The notes under the pieces: generated by a model | Database searches by the model: none | Seen by the model: the letters and a program-made list of their open reading frames with translations, nothing else | What the model was told of the DNA's origin: nothing | Translations under genes and position numbers: made by a program | Shown here: positions 1-6,132 of the stretch, piece after piece | How the letters are laid out: each line of letters starts with the position of its first letter | How positions within the stretch are numbered: the first letter of the stretch is position 1 | Assembly (NCBI GenBank): GCA_043782425.1 | Contig: JAYWAM010000336.1 | Coordinates: 1-8,743 of the forward strand | Direction: 5' to 3' | Length of the DNA stretch: 8,743 nucleotides | Source: JAYWAM01 sp043782425 | GTDB taxonomy: Bacteria > Pseudomonadota > Gammaproteobacteria > Burkholderiales > Usitatibacteraceae

Positions 1-110
1 AGGAGACAACCGTGCTTGCGGAAGACACCCCTACGTGGGGTCAGAAAACCGCACTGAAGTAACTTTATCACTCCAAATGGTGCAGCGCAAGGGAAAAAAA
101 TTATATATTC

Positions 111-140
111 TTGCGAAAGATCGGCCAAGAAAATTATAAA
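111..140 (+). promoter_or_regulatory. Candidate sigma70 promoter for the OsmC gene
   Basis: TTGCGA at 111-116 resembles a -35 box (4 of 6 to TTGACA). TATAAA at 135-140 resembles a -10 box (5 of 6 to TATAAT), with an 18-nt spacer. Transcription from here would give a leader of about 180 nt that includes the hairpin block at 232-294. AT-rich DNA produces such matches easily, and other -10-like hexamers exist nearby, so this is a suggestion only. Confidence 0.3.
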
Positions 141-156
141 CTATTTTTATCTTAAA

Positions 157-169
157 TATCAATTAGTTA
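157..169 (+). promoter_or_regulatory. Possible IHF binding site
   Basis: TATCAATTAGTTA matches the IHF consensus WATCAANNNNTTR at every specified position. It lies directly downstream of an A/T-rich stretch (131-156), the usual arrangement on the 5' side of strong IHF sites. It sits 17 bases after the candidate -10 box and 158 bases before the OsmC start. The consensus specifies about 16 bits, so a chance match is uncommon in random DNA but more likely in an AT-rich island. Binding is inferred. Confidence 0.35.
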
Positions 170-231
170 CGATCAACAATTCTCGTGTTTCAAACGGCTA
201 TTTATTGATAGTTAATTATTCACTTAATCCA

Positions 232-294
232 TTACGGGAGTTTGTGCCGCAACGCGGCAGGCGCCGGCGCCGCATCTCACGGGGCCTCCCGTAA
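232..294 (+). promoter_or_regulatory. Palindromic block: nested hairpins in the OsmC leader
   Basis: A perfect 9-bp inverted repeat, TTACGGGAG at 232-240 and CTCCCGTAA at 286-294, encloses two inner palindromes. These are TGCCGC/GCGGCA (245-250 with 254-259, 3-nt loop) and the self-complementary GGCGCCGGCGCC at 260-271. The right arm also has a competing local partner: ACGGG at 279-283 can pair with CCCGT at 288-292 around a GCCT loop. The block ends 33 nt before the OsmC start codon. There is no following T tract, so it does not look like an intrinsic terminator. It could be a structured RNA leader, a DNA cruciform or protein-binding site, or an intergenic repeat; the sequence alone does not decide. 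Confidence 0.5.
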
Positions 295-314
295 AATGGA
301 GTATCAAGTTCCCG

Positions 315-320
315 TTGGAG
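315..320 (+). promoter_or_regulatory. Ribosome binding site of the OsmC gene
   Basis: TTGGAG at 315-320 carries a GGAG core 7 nt before the ATG at 328. It supports that ATG over the earlier ATG at 296, which is out of frame and has no good Shine-Dalgarno sequence. Confidence 0.65.
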
Positions 321-327
321 CATTTCG

Positions 328-747
328 ATGGAAAGTGTCGTTAAGTGGGTAGGGCCGGAAGGCATGTCGTTCGTGGCCGAAACCGGCAGCGGTCATGCCG
401 TCGTAATGGATGGTGCGCCCGAAGGCGGCGGGCGAAACCTTGGGCCAAGACCCATGGAAATGGTGCTGCTGGGTACCGGAGGATGCACCGCCTATGACGT
501 GGTACTGATTCTCAAAAACAGCGGGCAGCAGATTACCGGTTGTGACGTCCATGTCAGTGCGGAGCGCGCCGAAAAGGACCCAAAGGTGTTTACCCGCATT
601 CATATGCATTTCATTGTTCGTGGCAAGCAATTGCGGGCACAGTTGGTCGAACACGCGATCAAGCGGAGCCATGAAAAATTCTGCTCGGCAACTGCCATGC
701 TGCAGTCAACCGCTGTCATTACCCACGATTTCGAAATTACAGAGTAA
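328..747 (+). CDS. OsmC/YhfA family protein
   Basis: This 139-residue protein has the length and layout of the OsmC/Ohr superfamily, small dimeric proteins that include thiol-dependent peroxide reductases. An N-terminal beta region is followed by the block RPMEMVLLGTGGCTAYDVV (41-59), whose Cys53 lies at the start of a helix, and by a second cysteine, Cys119, in the segment KFCSAT. These correspond to the two conserved redox-active cysteines of OsmC and Ohr. A further Cys72 is present. The sequence looks closer to the YhfA-like subgroup, of less certain function, than to classical OsmC or Ohr. Peroxide reductase activity is therefore plausible but unproven. The ATG at 328 is supported by the GGAG at 317-320. 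The gene stands alone on the plus strand, converges on the polysaccharide operon, and is probably unrelated to it. A long AT-rich and structured leader precedes it, and a 15-bp duplication covers its stop codon. Confidence 0.9.
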   Translation: MESVVKWVGPEGMSFVAETGSGHAVVMDGAPEGGGRNLGPRPMEMVLLGTGGCTAYDVVLILKNSGQQITGCDVHVSAERAEKDPKVFTRIHMHFIVRGKQLRAQLVEHAIKRSHEKFCSATAMLQSTAVITHDFEITE

Positions 748-772
748 CGGCCCAGCCAGTAACGGCCCAGCC
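743..772. repeat. 15-bp perfect tandem duplication over the OsmC stop codon
   Basis: The unit AGTAACGGCCCAGCC occurs at 743-757 and again, with no mismatch, at 758-772. The first copy contains the TAA stop (745-747) of the OsmC gene. Because the unit is 15 bp, the second copy carries another TAA (760-762) in the same frame. The perfect identity suggests a recent duplication or slippage event. Confidence 0.9.
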
Positions 773-921
773 GCATCGACAATTGCAGCGCGGCCGTAAA
801 GGGGTCACAGGGCCCGCGCATGGGGGAATTGCCTGGGTCACTGCCAATCCTTGGCGCCCCTTCGATCCTGAACCAGGCGGCGATGTAATCCGTCGCCCGT
901 CAAAGACTGGATACGGCGCAA

Positions 922-2862
922 CTACTGCAGATTGGTCTCTCGCAGCCACGCCTCAAACATGAGGATATTCCACAAAAAATGCTGCAGATTGCGGCGCCCT
1001 GATTGGTGTTCGAGCCATGCACGCCGGATCGGCGCTACGTGCAAATATCCTTCAGATGCAAGAACCACAGGGTCAAGTAATTCTTCGGCCCAGGCCTTCA
1101 GCGGTCCGCGCAGCCAAGCATCGATCGGCACGCCAAAACCCATTTTGGGCCGATCCATCAAAGCCTGCGGCAAATGCCGGTACAACACTTGTCGCAGGAG
1201 CCATTTTCCTGTGTCGCCACGGATCTTGTGTGCAATTGGCAGTCTAAACGCGAACTCTGCCACTCGATGATCCAGAAAGGGGGCACGCGACTCAAGGCCA
1301 ACGGCCATGGTAGCGCGGTCCACCTTGACAAGAATGTCATCCGCCAGGTACCCGCGCGCGTCAGCCAGCATCATATTCTCGGCCAAACCCCGATCCTCAC
1401 GACTCCACAGGGCATGGGTGCCCGCCTGATTCTGCCCACCCTCGCCGTGTACCAGAGAAGCGTGCTCGCGATGCTGCGCAATCAACCACGCATAGGCCTG
1501 ACGGCCATCGCGCGCCTGCGCCAAGTCGGCCAGCTTGTAAAGTTTGTCCCCAGCCTGGGCAATCTGCGCACTTTTGGGCAGAACACTCCAAATCGCATCC
1601 CAGGTCCCAGGCGAAAGCGCGCGCACCCCCGCCACGCATAACGCACGCAGAGCGCTTGGCGCACCGCGCATCCGCTCCCAGTAGCGTTCCGCCCAAAAGT
1701 AACGGTTGTAGCCACCAAACATTTCGTCACCGCCATCCCCGGACAGGCTCACCTTCACCCGGGATCGGGCAAGCTGAGCCACCAGGTATGTGGGGATTTC
1801 CGAGGAGTCTCCGAAAGGCTCGTCAAACATGAGGGGCAAGCTCGGAATCACTGCGCGCGCCTGTTCCGGGCTTACGTACAACTCAGTGTGATCCGTGTGA
1901 AGGTGCGCGGCCACTGCCTTGGCATGTTCGGCCTCGTTGTACCCGGCTTCATGAAAACCGATGGAGAAGGTCTTGACCGGCTGCATCGTTTGGCACTGCA
2001 TCAGAGCCACAACAAGCGAGGAATCGATACCGCCGGACAGAAACGCGCCAACCGGCACGTCGGCCGTCATCTGGCCAGCGACGGCTTGCTTCAGGAGTAT
2101 CTCCAACTGGTCGGTTGCCCGCGAATCAGCATCGAGAATTTGCGGCATGGCCGCCACATCTTCGAGCGACCAATATGCCAACGGCTGCGAATCGAGCACG
2201 CTGCGCGCATTCTTGAAATCGACACGCAGCCAGGTCGCGGCTGGCAGTTTCTTAATGTTTCGGTAAATAGAGCGCGGAGCGTGGATCACACCGTGCCGCG
2301 TGTAGTCGTCGAGCGCCTCGCGATCGAGTTCACCATGCCAGTCAGGCAGGCACGTCAGCGATTTAAGCTCGGAGCCAAACGCAAGCGCGCCTCCGGCCAA
2401 CCCGTAGTAAAGCGGCTTCTCTCCCAACCGGTCACGGGCCAGAAACAAGGCGCGTTCGCGCCTATCCCAAAGGGCAAACGCGTACATACCAACCAGGTGT
2501 ATTAGCGCCTTCTCAACGCCCCAGGTTTCGATCACCTGAAGCAGCACCTCCGTATCGGAATGGCCGCGCCAATCCGTGTGCGGCAGACGCGCGCGCAATT
2601 CCTCATAGTTGTAGATTTCGCCGTTCAAGACCACAACATAGCGCCCAGAGTGGCTGGACATGGGCTGCGCGCCGGCAGGCGAAAGATCGATAATTGAAAG
2701 GCGGCGGTGGCCCAAGGCCACCCCGCAGGCCAAATCGCTCCACACACCATCGGCATCCGGACCTCGATGAGAGATCGCACCGGACATGGCCGACACGCGG
2801 ACTTCAAGTTCCTGCTGCGACAGCCCTCCGGCAAGATGGATCAAACCGGCGATGCCGCACAT
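922..2862 (-). CDS. asnB: Asparagine synthase (glutamine-hydrolysing)-type amidotransferase
   Basis: This 646-residue protein has the two domains of class II glutamine amidotransferases of the AsnB family. The N-terminal glutaminase domain begins MCGIAG, with catalytic Cys2 exposed once Met1 is removed, and carries HRGPD (32-36), NGEIYNY (80-86) and SDTEV (102-106). The C-terminal ATP-pyrophosphatase synthetase domain carries the PP-loop SGGIDSS (276-282), LSGDGGDEMFGGY (373-385), GLESRAPFLDH (522-532) and PKMGFGVPIDAWL (572-584). All key residues look intact. Family members make asparagine from aspartate, glutamine and ATP, but those inside surface-polysaccharide clusters (WbpS-like proteins, or the amidotransferases found in exosortase-associated EPS clusters) are thought to amidate sugar carboxylates. 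It follows a UDP-sugar dehydrogenase gene by 9 nt, which favours the second role. It is the last gene of the operon. The ATG at 2862 is fixed by the required Met-Cys start; an 8-T run lies immediately upstream. Confidence 0.93.
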   Translation of the reverse strand: MCGIAGLIHLAGGLSQQELEVRVSAMSGAISHRGPDADGVWSDLACGVALGHRRLSIIDLSPAGAQPMSSHSGRYVVVLNGEIYNYEELRARLPHTDWRGHSDTEVLLQVIETWGVEKALIHLVGMYAFALWDRRERALFLARDRLGEKPLYYGLAGGALAFGSELKSLTCLPDWHGELDREALDDYTRHGVIHAPRSIYRNIKKLPAATWLRVDFKNARSVLDSQPLAYWSLEDVAAMPQILDADSRATDQLEILLKQAVAGQMTADVPVGAFLSGGIDSSLVVALMQCQTMQPVKTFSIGFHEAGYNEAEHAKAVAAHLHTDHTELYVSPEQARAVIPSLPLMFDEPFGDSSEIPTYLVAQLARSRVKVSLSGDGGDEMFGGYNRYFWAERYWERMRGAPSALRALCVAGVRALSPGTWDAIWSVLPKSAQIAQAGDKLYKLADLAQARDGRQAYAWLIAQHREHASLVHGEGGQNQAGTHALWSREDRGLAENMMLADARGYLADDILVKVDRATMAVGLESRAPFLDHRVAEFAFRLPIAHKIRGDTGKWLLRQVLYRHLPQALMDRPKMGFGVPIDAWLRGPLKAWAEELLDPVVLASEGYLHVAPIRRAWLEHQSGRRNLQHFLWNILMFEAWLRETNLQ

Positions 2863-2870
2863 AAAAAAAA
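2863..2870 (-). repeat. T8 homopolymer in the translation-initiation region of the amidotransferase gene
   Basis: Read on the minus strand, the dehydrogenase gene ends TAG, then one G, then eight T, then the ATG of the amidotransferase gene. The only Shine-Dalgarno-like bases nearby are GTAGG, overlapping the upstream stop, so the T8 run is the whole spacer between them and the start codon. A gain or loss of T would change that spacing without altering either protein. Confidence 0.85.
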
Positions 2871-2871
2871 C

Positions 2872-4161
2872 CTACAGTCGCCAGAATTTATACCCGGCAG
2901 CTTGCACCGCCACCGGGTCAAGCATCGATTTGACGTCGATCACGCATGCGCCGAGCTTCAGCATTGCGCTGAGCCGCTCGAGCGGTAGCGCACGATACTC
3001 GCGATGCGCCACCGCCACCACCAAGGCTTCCGCCCGGCGCAGGTCATCGATGGCGGTCAACTCGATGCCGTACTCGTGCAGCGCCTCGGCGCTCTCGGCA
3101 TGTGGGTCGTGCACCCGCACCTTGAGGCCATAACTCTGCAACTCGCGGATGATGTCGATCACCCGCGAGTTGCGCAGGTCAGAGCAGTCTTCCTTGAAAG
3201 TCAGGCCCAGCAGGTTGACACTGGCGCCGGCAATCGCACAACCCGACGCCACCATCAGTTTGACCGTCTTCTCGGCAACAAACTTGCCGACCCCATCATT
3301 GATGCGCCGCCCCGCCAGGATCACTTCCGGGTGGTAGCCGGTCATCTGCGCCCGGTAGGTCAGATAGTAAGGGTCGACGCCGATGCAGTGGCCCCCTACC
3401 AGGCCGGGCTTGAACGGCAGGAAATTCCATTTGGTGCCGGCCGCCGCCAACACCTCGGTGGTGTCGATGCCCAGACGGTCAAAAATGATCGCCAGCTCGT
3501 TCATGAAGGCGATGTTGATGTCGCGCTGGCTGTTCTCTATCACCTTGGCCGCTTCGGCGACGCGGATTGACGAGGCGCGGTAGACGCCGGCGGTGACCAC
3601 GCTGGCGTACAGGGCGGCGATGGTTTCGAGCGTTTCAGGCGAGTCACCCGAGACGATCTTCAGAATTTTGGTGAAAGTGTGTTCATGATCACCCGGGTTG
3701 ATGCGCTCGGGGGAGTAGCCCACATTGAATTCGGATTTCCACTTCATGCCCGAGTGCTTTTCAATCACTGGAATGCAGACCTCTTCGGTCGCGCCCGGGT
3801 AGACGGTGGATTCAAACACTACCGTGGCACCGCGCCGCATGTGCTTGCCAGCGGCTTCGCTGGCGCCGATCAACGGGCCAAAATCAGGGTTGTGGGCGCC
3901 ATCAACCGGGGTGGGCACGGCCACGATGATGACGTCGGCTTGCGCGAGCGCGCCCGGGTCAGTCGTGAATTCGAGGCCTGGTGCAGCGCGCATTTCGGCC
4001 TCATCGAGTTCACCGGTTGGGTCGATGCCCTTCCTGTACGCCGTGATCTTGGCGGCCGACATGTCGTAGCCGATCACGCGATATTGTTTTCCGAAGGCCA
4101 CCGCCAGCGGCAGGCCTACGTAGCCCAGGCCGATCACACCCAACGTCGTCGTCTCATGCAT
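2872..4161 (-). CDS. tviB: UDP-sugar 6-dehydrogenase, TviB/WbpO type
   Basis: This protein oxidises C6 of a UDP-hexose to the uronic acid with two NAD+. Its features are those of the TviB/WbpO/WbpA branch, which acts on UDP-N-acetylhexosamines. Numbered from the ATG at 4161 (429 residues), it has the NAD-binding GLGYVG (11-16), ESTVYPG (117-123), SPERINPGD (150-158), the catalytic-cysteine motif GGHCIGVDPYY (256-266, Cys259) and TFKEDCSDLRNS (321-332) leading into the C-terminal UDP-binding domain. Length and motifs are complete. The start is uncertain. The frame is open upstream, with an ATG at 4212 that overlaps the epimerase stop as ATGA (446 residues) and another at 4236 (454 residues). 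I prefer 4161 because family members usually begin a few residues before the first beta strand, and a GGAG lies 11 nt upstream. It lies 47 nt after the epimerase gene and 9 nt before the amidotransferase gene. Whether it uses GlcNAc, GalNAc or a plain hexose cannot be settled by eye. Confidence 0.92.
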   Translation of the reverse strand: MHETTTLGVIGLGYVGLPLAVAFGKQYRVIGYDMSAAKITAYRKGIDPTGELDEAEMRAAPGLEFTTDPGALAQADVIIVAVPTPVDGAHNPDFGPLIGASEAAGKHMRRGATVVFESTVYPGATEEVCIPVIEKHSGMKWKSEFNVGYSPERINPGDHEHTFTKILKIVSGDSPETLETIAALYASVVTAGVYRASSIRVAEAAKVIENSQRDINIAFMNELAIIFDRLGIDTTEVLAAAGTKWNFLPFKPGLVGGHCIGVDPYYLTYRAQMTGYHPEVILAGRRINDGVGKFVAEKTVKLMVASGCAIAGASVNLLGLTFKEDCSDLRNSRVIDIIRELQSYGLKVRVHDPHAESAEALHEYGIELTAIDDLRRAEALVVAVAHREYRALPLERLSAMLKLGACVIDVKSMLDPVAVQAAGYKFWRL

Positions 4162-4208
4162 CTGCGGCAATACTCCAGTGATCCCGTTTTGCTTCTGATG
4201 GGGTATGG

Positions 4209-5216
4209 TCATACGCCATGATAGTTGCGATGCCATTCGACATAGCGGCGCACGCCCTCCGCAATCGGGGTGGCTGGGCGGAATCCAACCGCACGCTCCA
4301 GATCATCGATGTCGGCGCTGGTTTCGGCAACGTCGCCCGGTTGCATGGACATGAAATTGATCTGGGCTTTTTTGCCAACCGCAGCCTCGATCAGCGCGAT
4401 CATGTCCATTAGCGCAACCGGACTATTGTTGCCTATGTTAAAGACCCGAAATGGGGCGGCGCTGCGCGCCGGATCTGTATAGCTTTCAGGACCCACTGCA
4501 GTGGCCTGCGGAATGTGGTCAAGCACCCGCACCACCCCCTCAACGATGTCGTCAACATAGGTGAAGTCGCGGCGCATCTTGCCGTGATTGAATACGTTGA
4601 TCGGGCGATCGGCTGCTATCGCATCAGTGAAAAGAGCCATCGACATGTCTGGCCGGCCCCACGGGCCGTAGACGGTAAAAAAGCGCAGGCCCGTCGTCGG
4701 CAGCCCGAACAAGTGGCTATAACTGTGCGCCATGAGTTCATTTGCACGCTTGGTCGCGGCGTAAAGGCTGACCGGATGATCGATTGCATCATGGGTTGAA
4801 AATGGCTGCTTGGCATTGGCCCCATAGACACTGGAACTGCTTGCGTAAACCAAATGCGCCGTTTGCTGGGCCCGGCAACACTCCACGACGTTGATGAAGG
4901 CCGCAAGATTGCTCGCCACGTAGGCATGCGGATTGGTCAAGGAATAACGCACACCCGCTTGCGCCGCCAAGTGCAGCACTCGATCAAAGCGATGTGCGGC
5001 GAACAGCGCGCTGAGAGCAGCCAAGTCACACAAGTCAAAGCGGTGCATTTCGAAACCCCGCCTATTGACGAGTTCTCTCACCCGCGCTTCCTTGAGCCGC
5101 GGATCGTAGTAATCGTTGAGGTTATCGACGCCAATCACCGTGTGCCCTGCGGCAAGCAGTCTTGCCGCGCAATGCATCCCGATGAATCCTGCGCAGCCGG
5201 TAACCAGTATTTTCAT
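4209..5216 (-). CDS. NAD-dependent epimerase, UDP-uronate 4-epimerase-like (SDR)
   Basis: This 335-residue protein is an extended short-chain dehydrogenase. It has GCAGFIG (7-13) for NAD binding at the N-terminus, DNLNDYYDPRLKEAR (31-45), LHLAAQAGVRYS (81-92), the catalytic SSSS/YxxxK pair (126-129 and Tyr152/Lys156), and RFFTVYGPWGRPDM (178-191). The DYYDPRLK and FFTVYGPWGRPDM segments are typical of the UDP-glucuronate 4-epimerase group (CapI/LpsL/Cap1J), which interconverts UDP-GlcA and UDP-GalA. Given the neighbouring TviB-type dehydrogenase, the true substrate could instead be UDP-GlcNAcA/UDP-GalNAcA or the neutral UDP-HexNAc. The start ATG at 5216 gives the standard MKILVTG opening and has a weak TGGA five nt upstream. 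It follows the family 2 glycosyltransferase gene by 21 nt. Its TGA overlaps an alternative ATG of the next gene, which hints at translational coupling. Confidence 0.92.
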   Translation of the reverse strand: MKILVTGCAGFIGMHCAARLLAAGHTVIGVDNLNDYYDPRLKEARVRELVNRRGFEMHRFDLCDLAALSALFAAHRFDRVLHLAAQAGVRYSLTNPHAYVASNLAAFINVVECCRAQQTAHLVYASSSSVYGANAKQPFSTHDAIDHPVSLYAATKRANELMAHSYSHLFGLPTTGLRFFTVYGPWGRPDMSMALFTDAIAADRPINVFNHGKMRRDFTYVDDIVEGVVRVLDHIPQATAVGPESYTDPARSAAPFRVFNIGNNSPVALMDMIALIEAAVGKKAQINFMSMQPGDVAETSADIDDLERAVGFRPATPIAEGVRRYVEWHRNYHGV

Positions 5217-5237
5217 TTCAATCCAAGGCCTTATTCG

Positions 5238-6119
5238 TCAATTAGATCCAGACGAGACAGCTTTCCAAACTGACCGCCAAGCCTGCTCTTCGTCAGTCGC
5301 AAGGCCCGTTGCGGACTCACCGCGTAACAGCCTGTCCCAACCGAATGGCACGGTGAGCACGTCCAGCACGGCTTTGCCAACCTGGCCGCCGAGACCACCA
5401 AGTCCCGCAGCGAAAGCGCCCTGCCGCCATGCCTCTCGCACAATGGAGCGCGAAAAATTGCGCCGCCCTGCCAACAACTTCCCTAGTGAACGCCTCTCCT
5501 GACGATAACCGAGCAGAATATCGGGAACACACGCAAAACGGCTATCGGCATAGGCCCGCAGCAACAAATCCTGATCTTGGGTCTTCTTGTACTCGGGGCG
5601 ATATTCGTAACGCGCAAACCACTGCCGCTTGCCAAACCAAGTCGGGTGAGGCAGGGGAATTCGCGACCACGGTCGTGCGCATATCTCCGCGTGAACTTGG
5701 GGAGCCGACCACTTTCCACGCATGCGCCCGGAATCATCGAATATCAGTGCGGCACACCCCAATAGATCACATTCCGGGTTATCGAGCATGAATTTTAGCT
5801 GAATGGCCAGCCGCGTCGGATAGGCGATATCGTCGGCGTCAAGACGCGCAATGTAAGGCCCCCGCGCCAGAGCAATGGCCTCGTTCAAACGCGCTGCCAA
5901 GCCGGCATTGCCAACGCCTTCGATCACTCGAATGCGAGAATCTGCGCGCGCCGCGGCATGCGCCAAACCTAGTGTAGCGTCGCTGGAACCATCATCGATC
6001 AGCAACAGTTCCCAATGCTGATAGGTTTGCAGCCGTATCGAGCACAATGTAGCCGGCAGAGTGCGCGCTGCGTTGAAGACTGGCATGGCAATGCTGACCA
6101 ATGGCAGGGTGTGGTCCAC
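5238..6119 (-). CDS. Glycosyltransferase family 2 (GT-A fold)
   Basis: The protein has the standard inverting GT2 layout: VSIAMPVFN (8-16) as the first strand, LLIDDGSSD (39-47) for the nucleotide sugar, the metal-binding DADD (94-97), HPT (158-160), and QDQDLLLR (181-188), where Asp184 is the likely position of the catalytic base. It probably adds one sugar of the repeat unit at the cytoplasmic face of the inner membrane. The C-terminal part (about 234-258) is glycine-rich and hydrophobic and may help membrane association. I chose the GTG at 6119 (293 residues). It lies 4 nt after the previous gene's stop, has GAGAG 8 nt upstream, and begins 7 residues before the first domain strand. The longer reading from a TTG at 6206 (322 residues) would overlap the previous gene by 83 nt and add residues unlike the family. 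Donor and acceptor sugars cannot be told from the sequence. Confidence 0.9.
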   Translation of the reverse strand: MDHTLPLVSIAMPVFNAARTLPATLCSIRLQTYQHWELLLIDDGSSDATLGLAHAAARADSRIRVIEGVGNAGLAARLNEAIALARGPYIARLDADDIAYPTRLAIQLKFMLDNPECDLLGCAALIFDDSGRMRGKWSAPQVHAEICARPWSRIPLPHPTWFGKRQWFARYEYRPEYKKTQDQDLLLRAYADSRFACVPDILLGYRQERRSLGKLLAGRRNFSRSIVREAWRQGAFAAGLGGLGGQVGKAVLDVLTVPFGWDRLLRGESATGLATDEEQAWRSVWKAVSSGSN

Positions 6120-6121
6120 CG

Positions 6122-6132
6122 CCTCAGCTCTC
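6122..6132 (-). promoter_or_regulatory. Ribosome binding site supporting a GTG start of the GT2 gene
   Basis: On the minus strand GAGAG (6132-6128) lies 8 nt before the GTG at 6119, and TGAGG (6126-6122) follows it. The TGA inside the second motif is the stop of the preceding glycosyltransferase gene. This spacing favours the GTG over the TTG at 6206 and suggests translational coupling. Confidence 0.5.

Larger units (their letters stand above)
1..327. other. Intergenic region with AT-rich island upstream of the OsmC gene
   Basis: No convincing gene is visible here. The first 62 bases could be the 3' end of a gene lying to the left: the frame starting at base 3 reads 19 codons and stops with TAA at 60-62, but this is too short to identify. 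Bases 91-240 are strongly AT-rich (about 28% GC by hand count), in sharp contrast to the genes around them. Bases 241-290 are very GC-rich and palindromic. The AT-rich part holds a candidate promoter and an IHF-like site, the GC-rich part holds hairpins, and a ribosome binding site lies just before the gene at 328; each is listed separately. Confidence 0.7.

Noticed and set aside
27..41. ACCCC-TACGT-GGGGT hairpin as a terminator of an upstream gene
   Set aside because: The stem is only 5 bp, with no T tract on either side in either direction.
3..62. Possible C-terminal tail of a gene entering from the left (19 codons to a TAA at 60-62)
   Set aside because: Too short to recognise. Another frame also stays open (bases 2 to about 139), so coding cannot be claimed.
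296..352. Small upstream ORF (18 codons) starting at ATG 296 and overlapping the OsmC start out of frame
   Set aside because: It has no good Shine-Dalgarno sequence, and the GGAG at 317-320 is well placed for the ATG at 328. A regulatory role is possible but unsupported.
879..897. GGCGA/TCGCC hairpin between the converging genes as a terminator
   Set aside because: A 5-bp stem with a 9-nt loop and no following T tract on either strand is too weak to call.
1888..2505. 205-codon plus-strand frame antisense to the amidotransferase gene
   Set aside because: It lies wholly inside a gene with intact AsnB motifs, shows no recognisable domain, and long antisense frames are common in GC-rich coding DNA.
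3004..4221. Two long plus-strand frames (3004-3570 and 3679-4221) antisense to the dehydrogenase gene
   Set aside because: Their residues are the histidine-, arginine- and valine-rich mixture expected from the complement of GC-rich codons. The minus-strand protein is unmistakable, and no ribosome binding site or domain supports the antisense frames.
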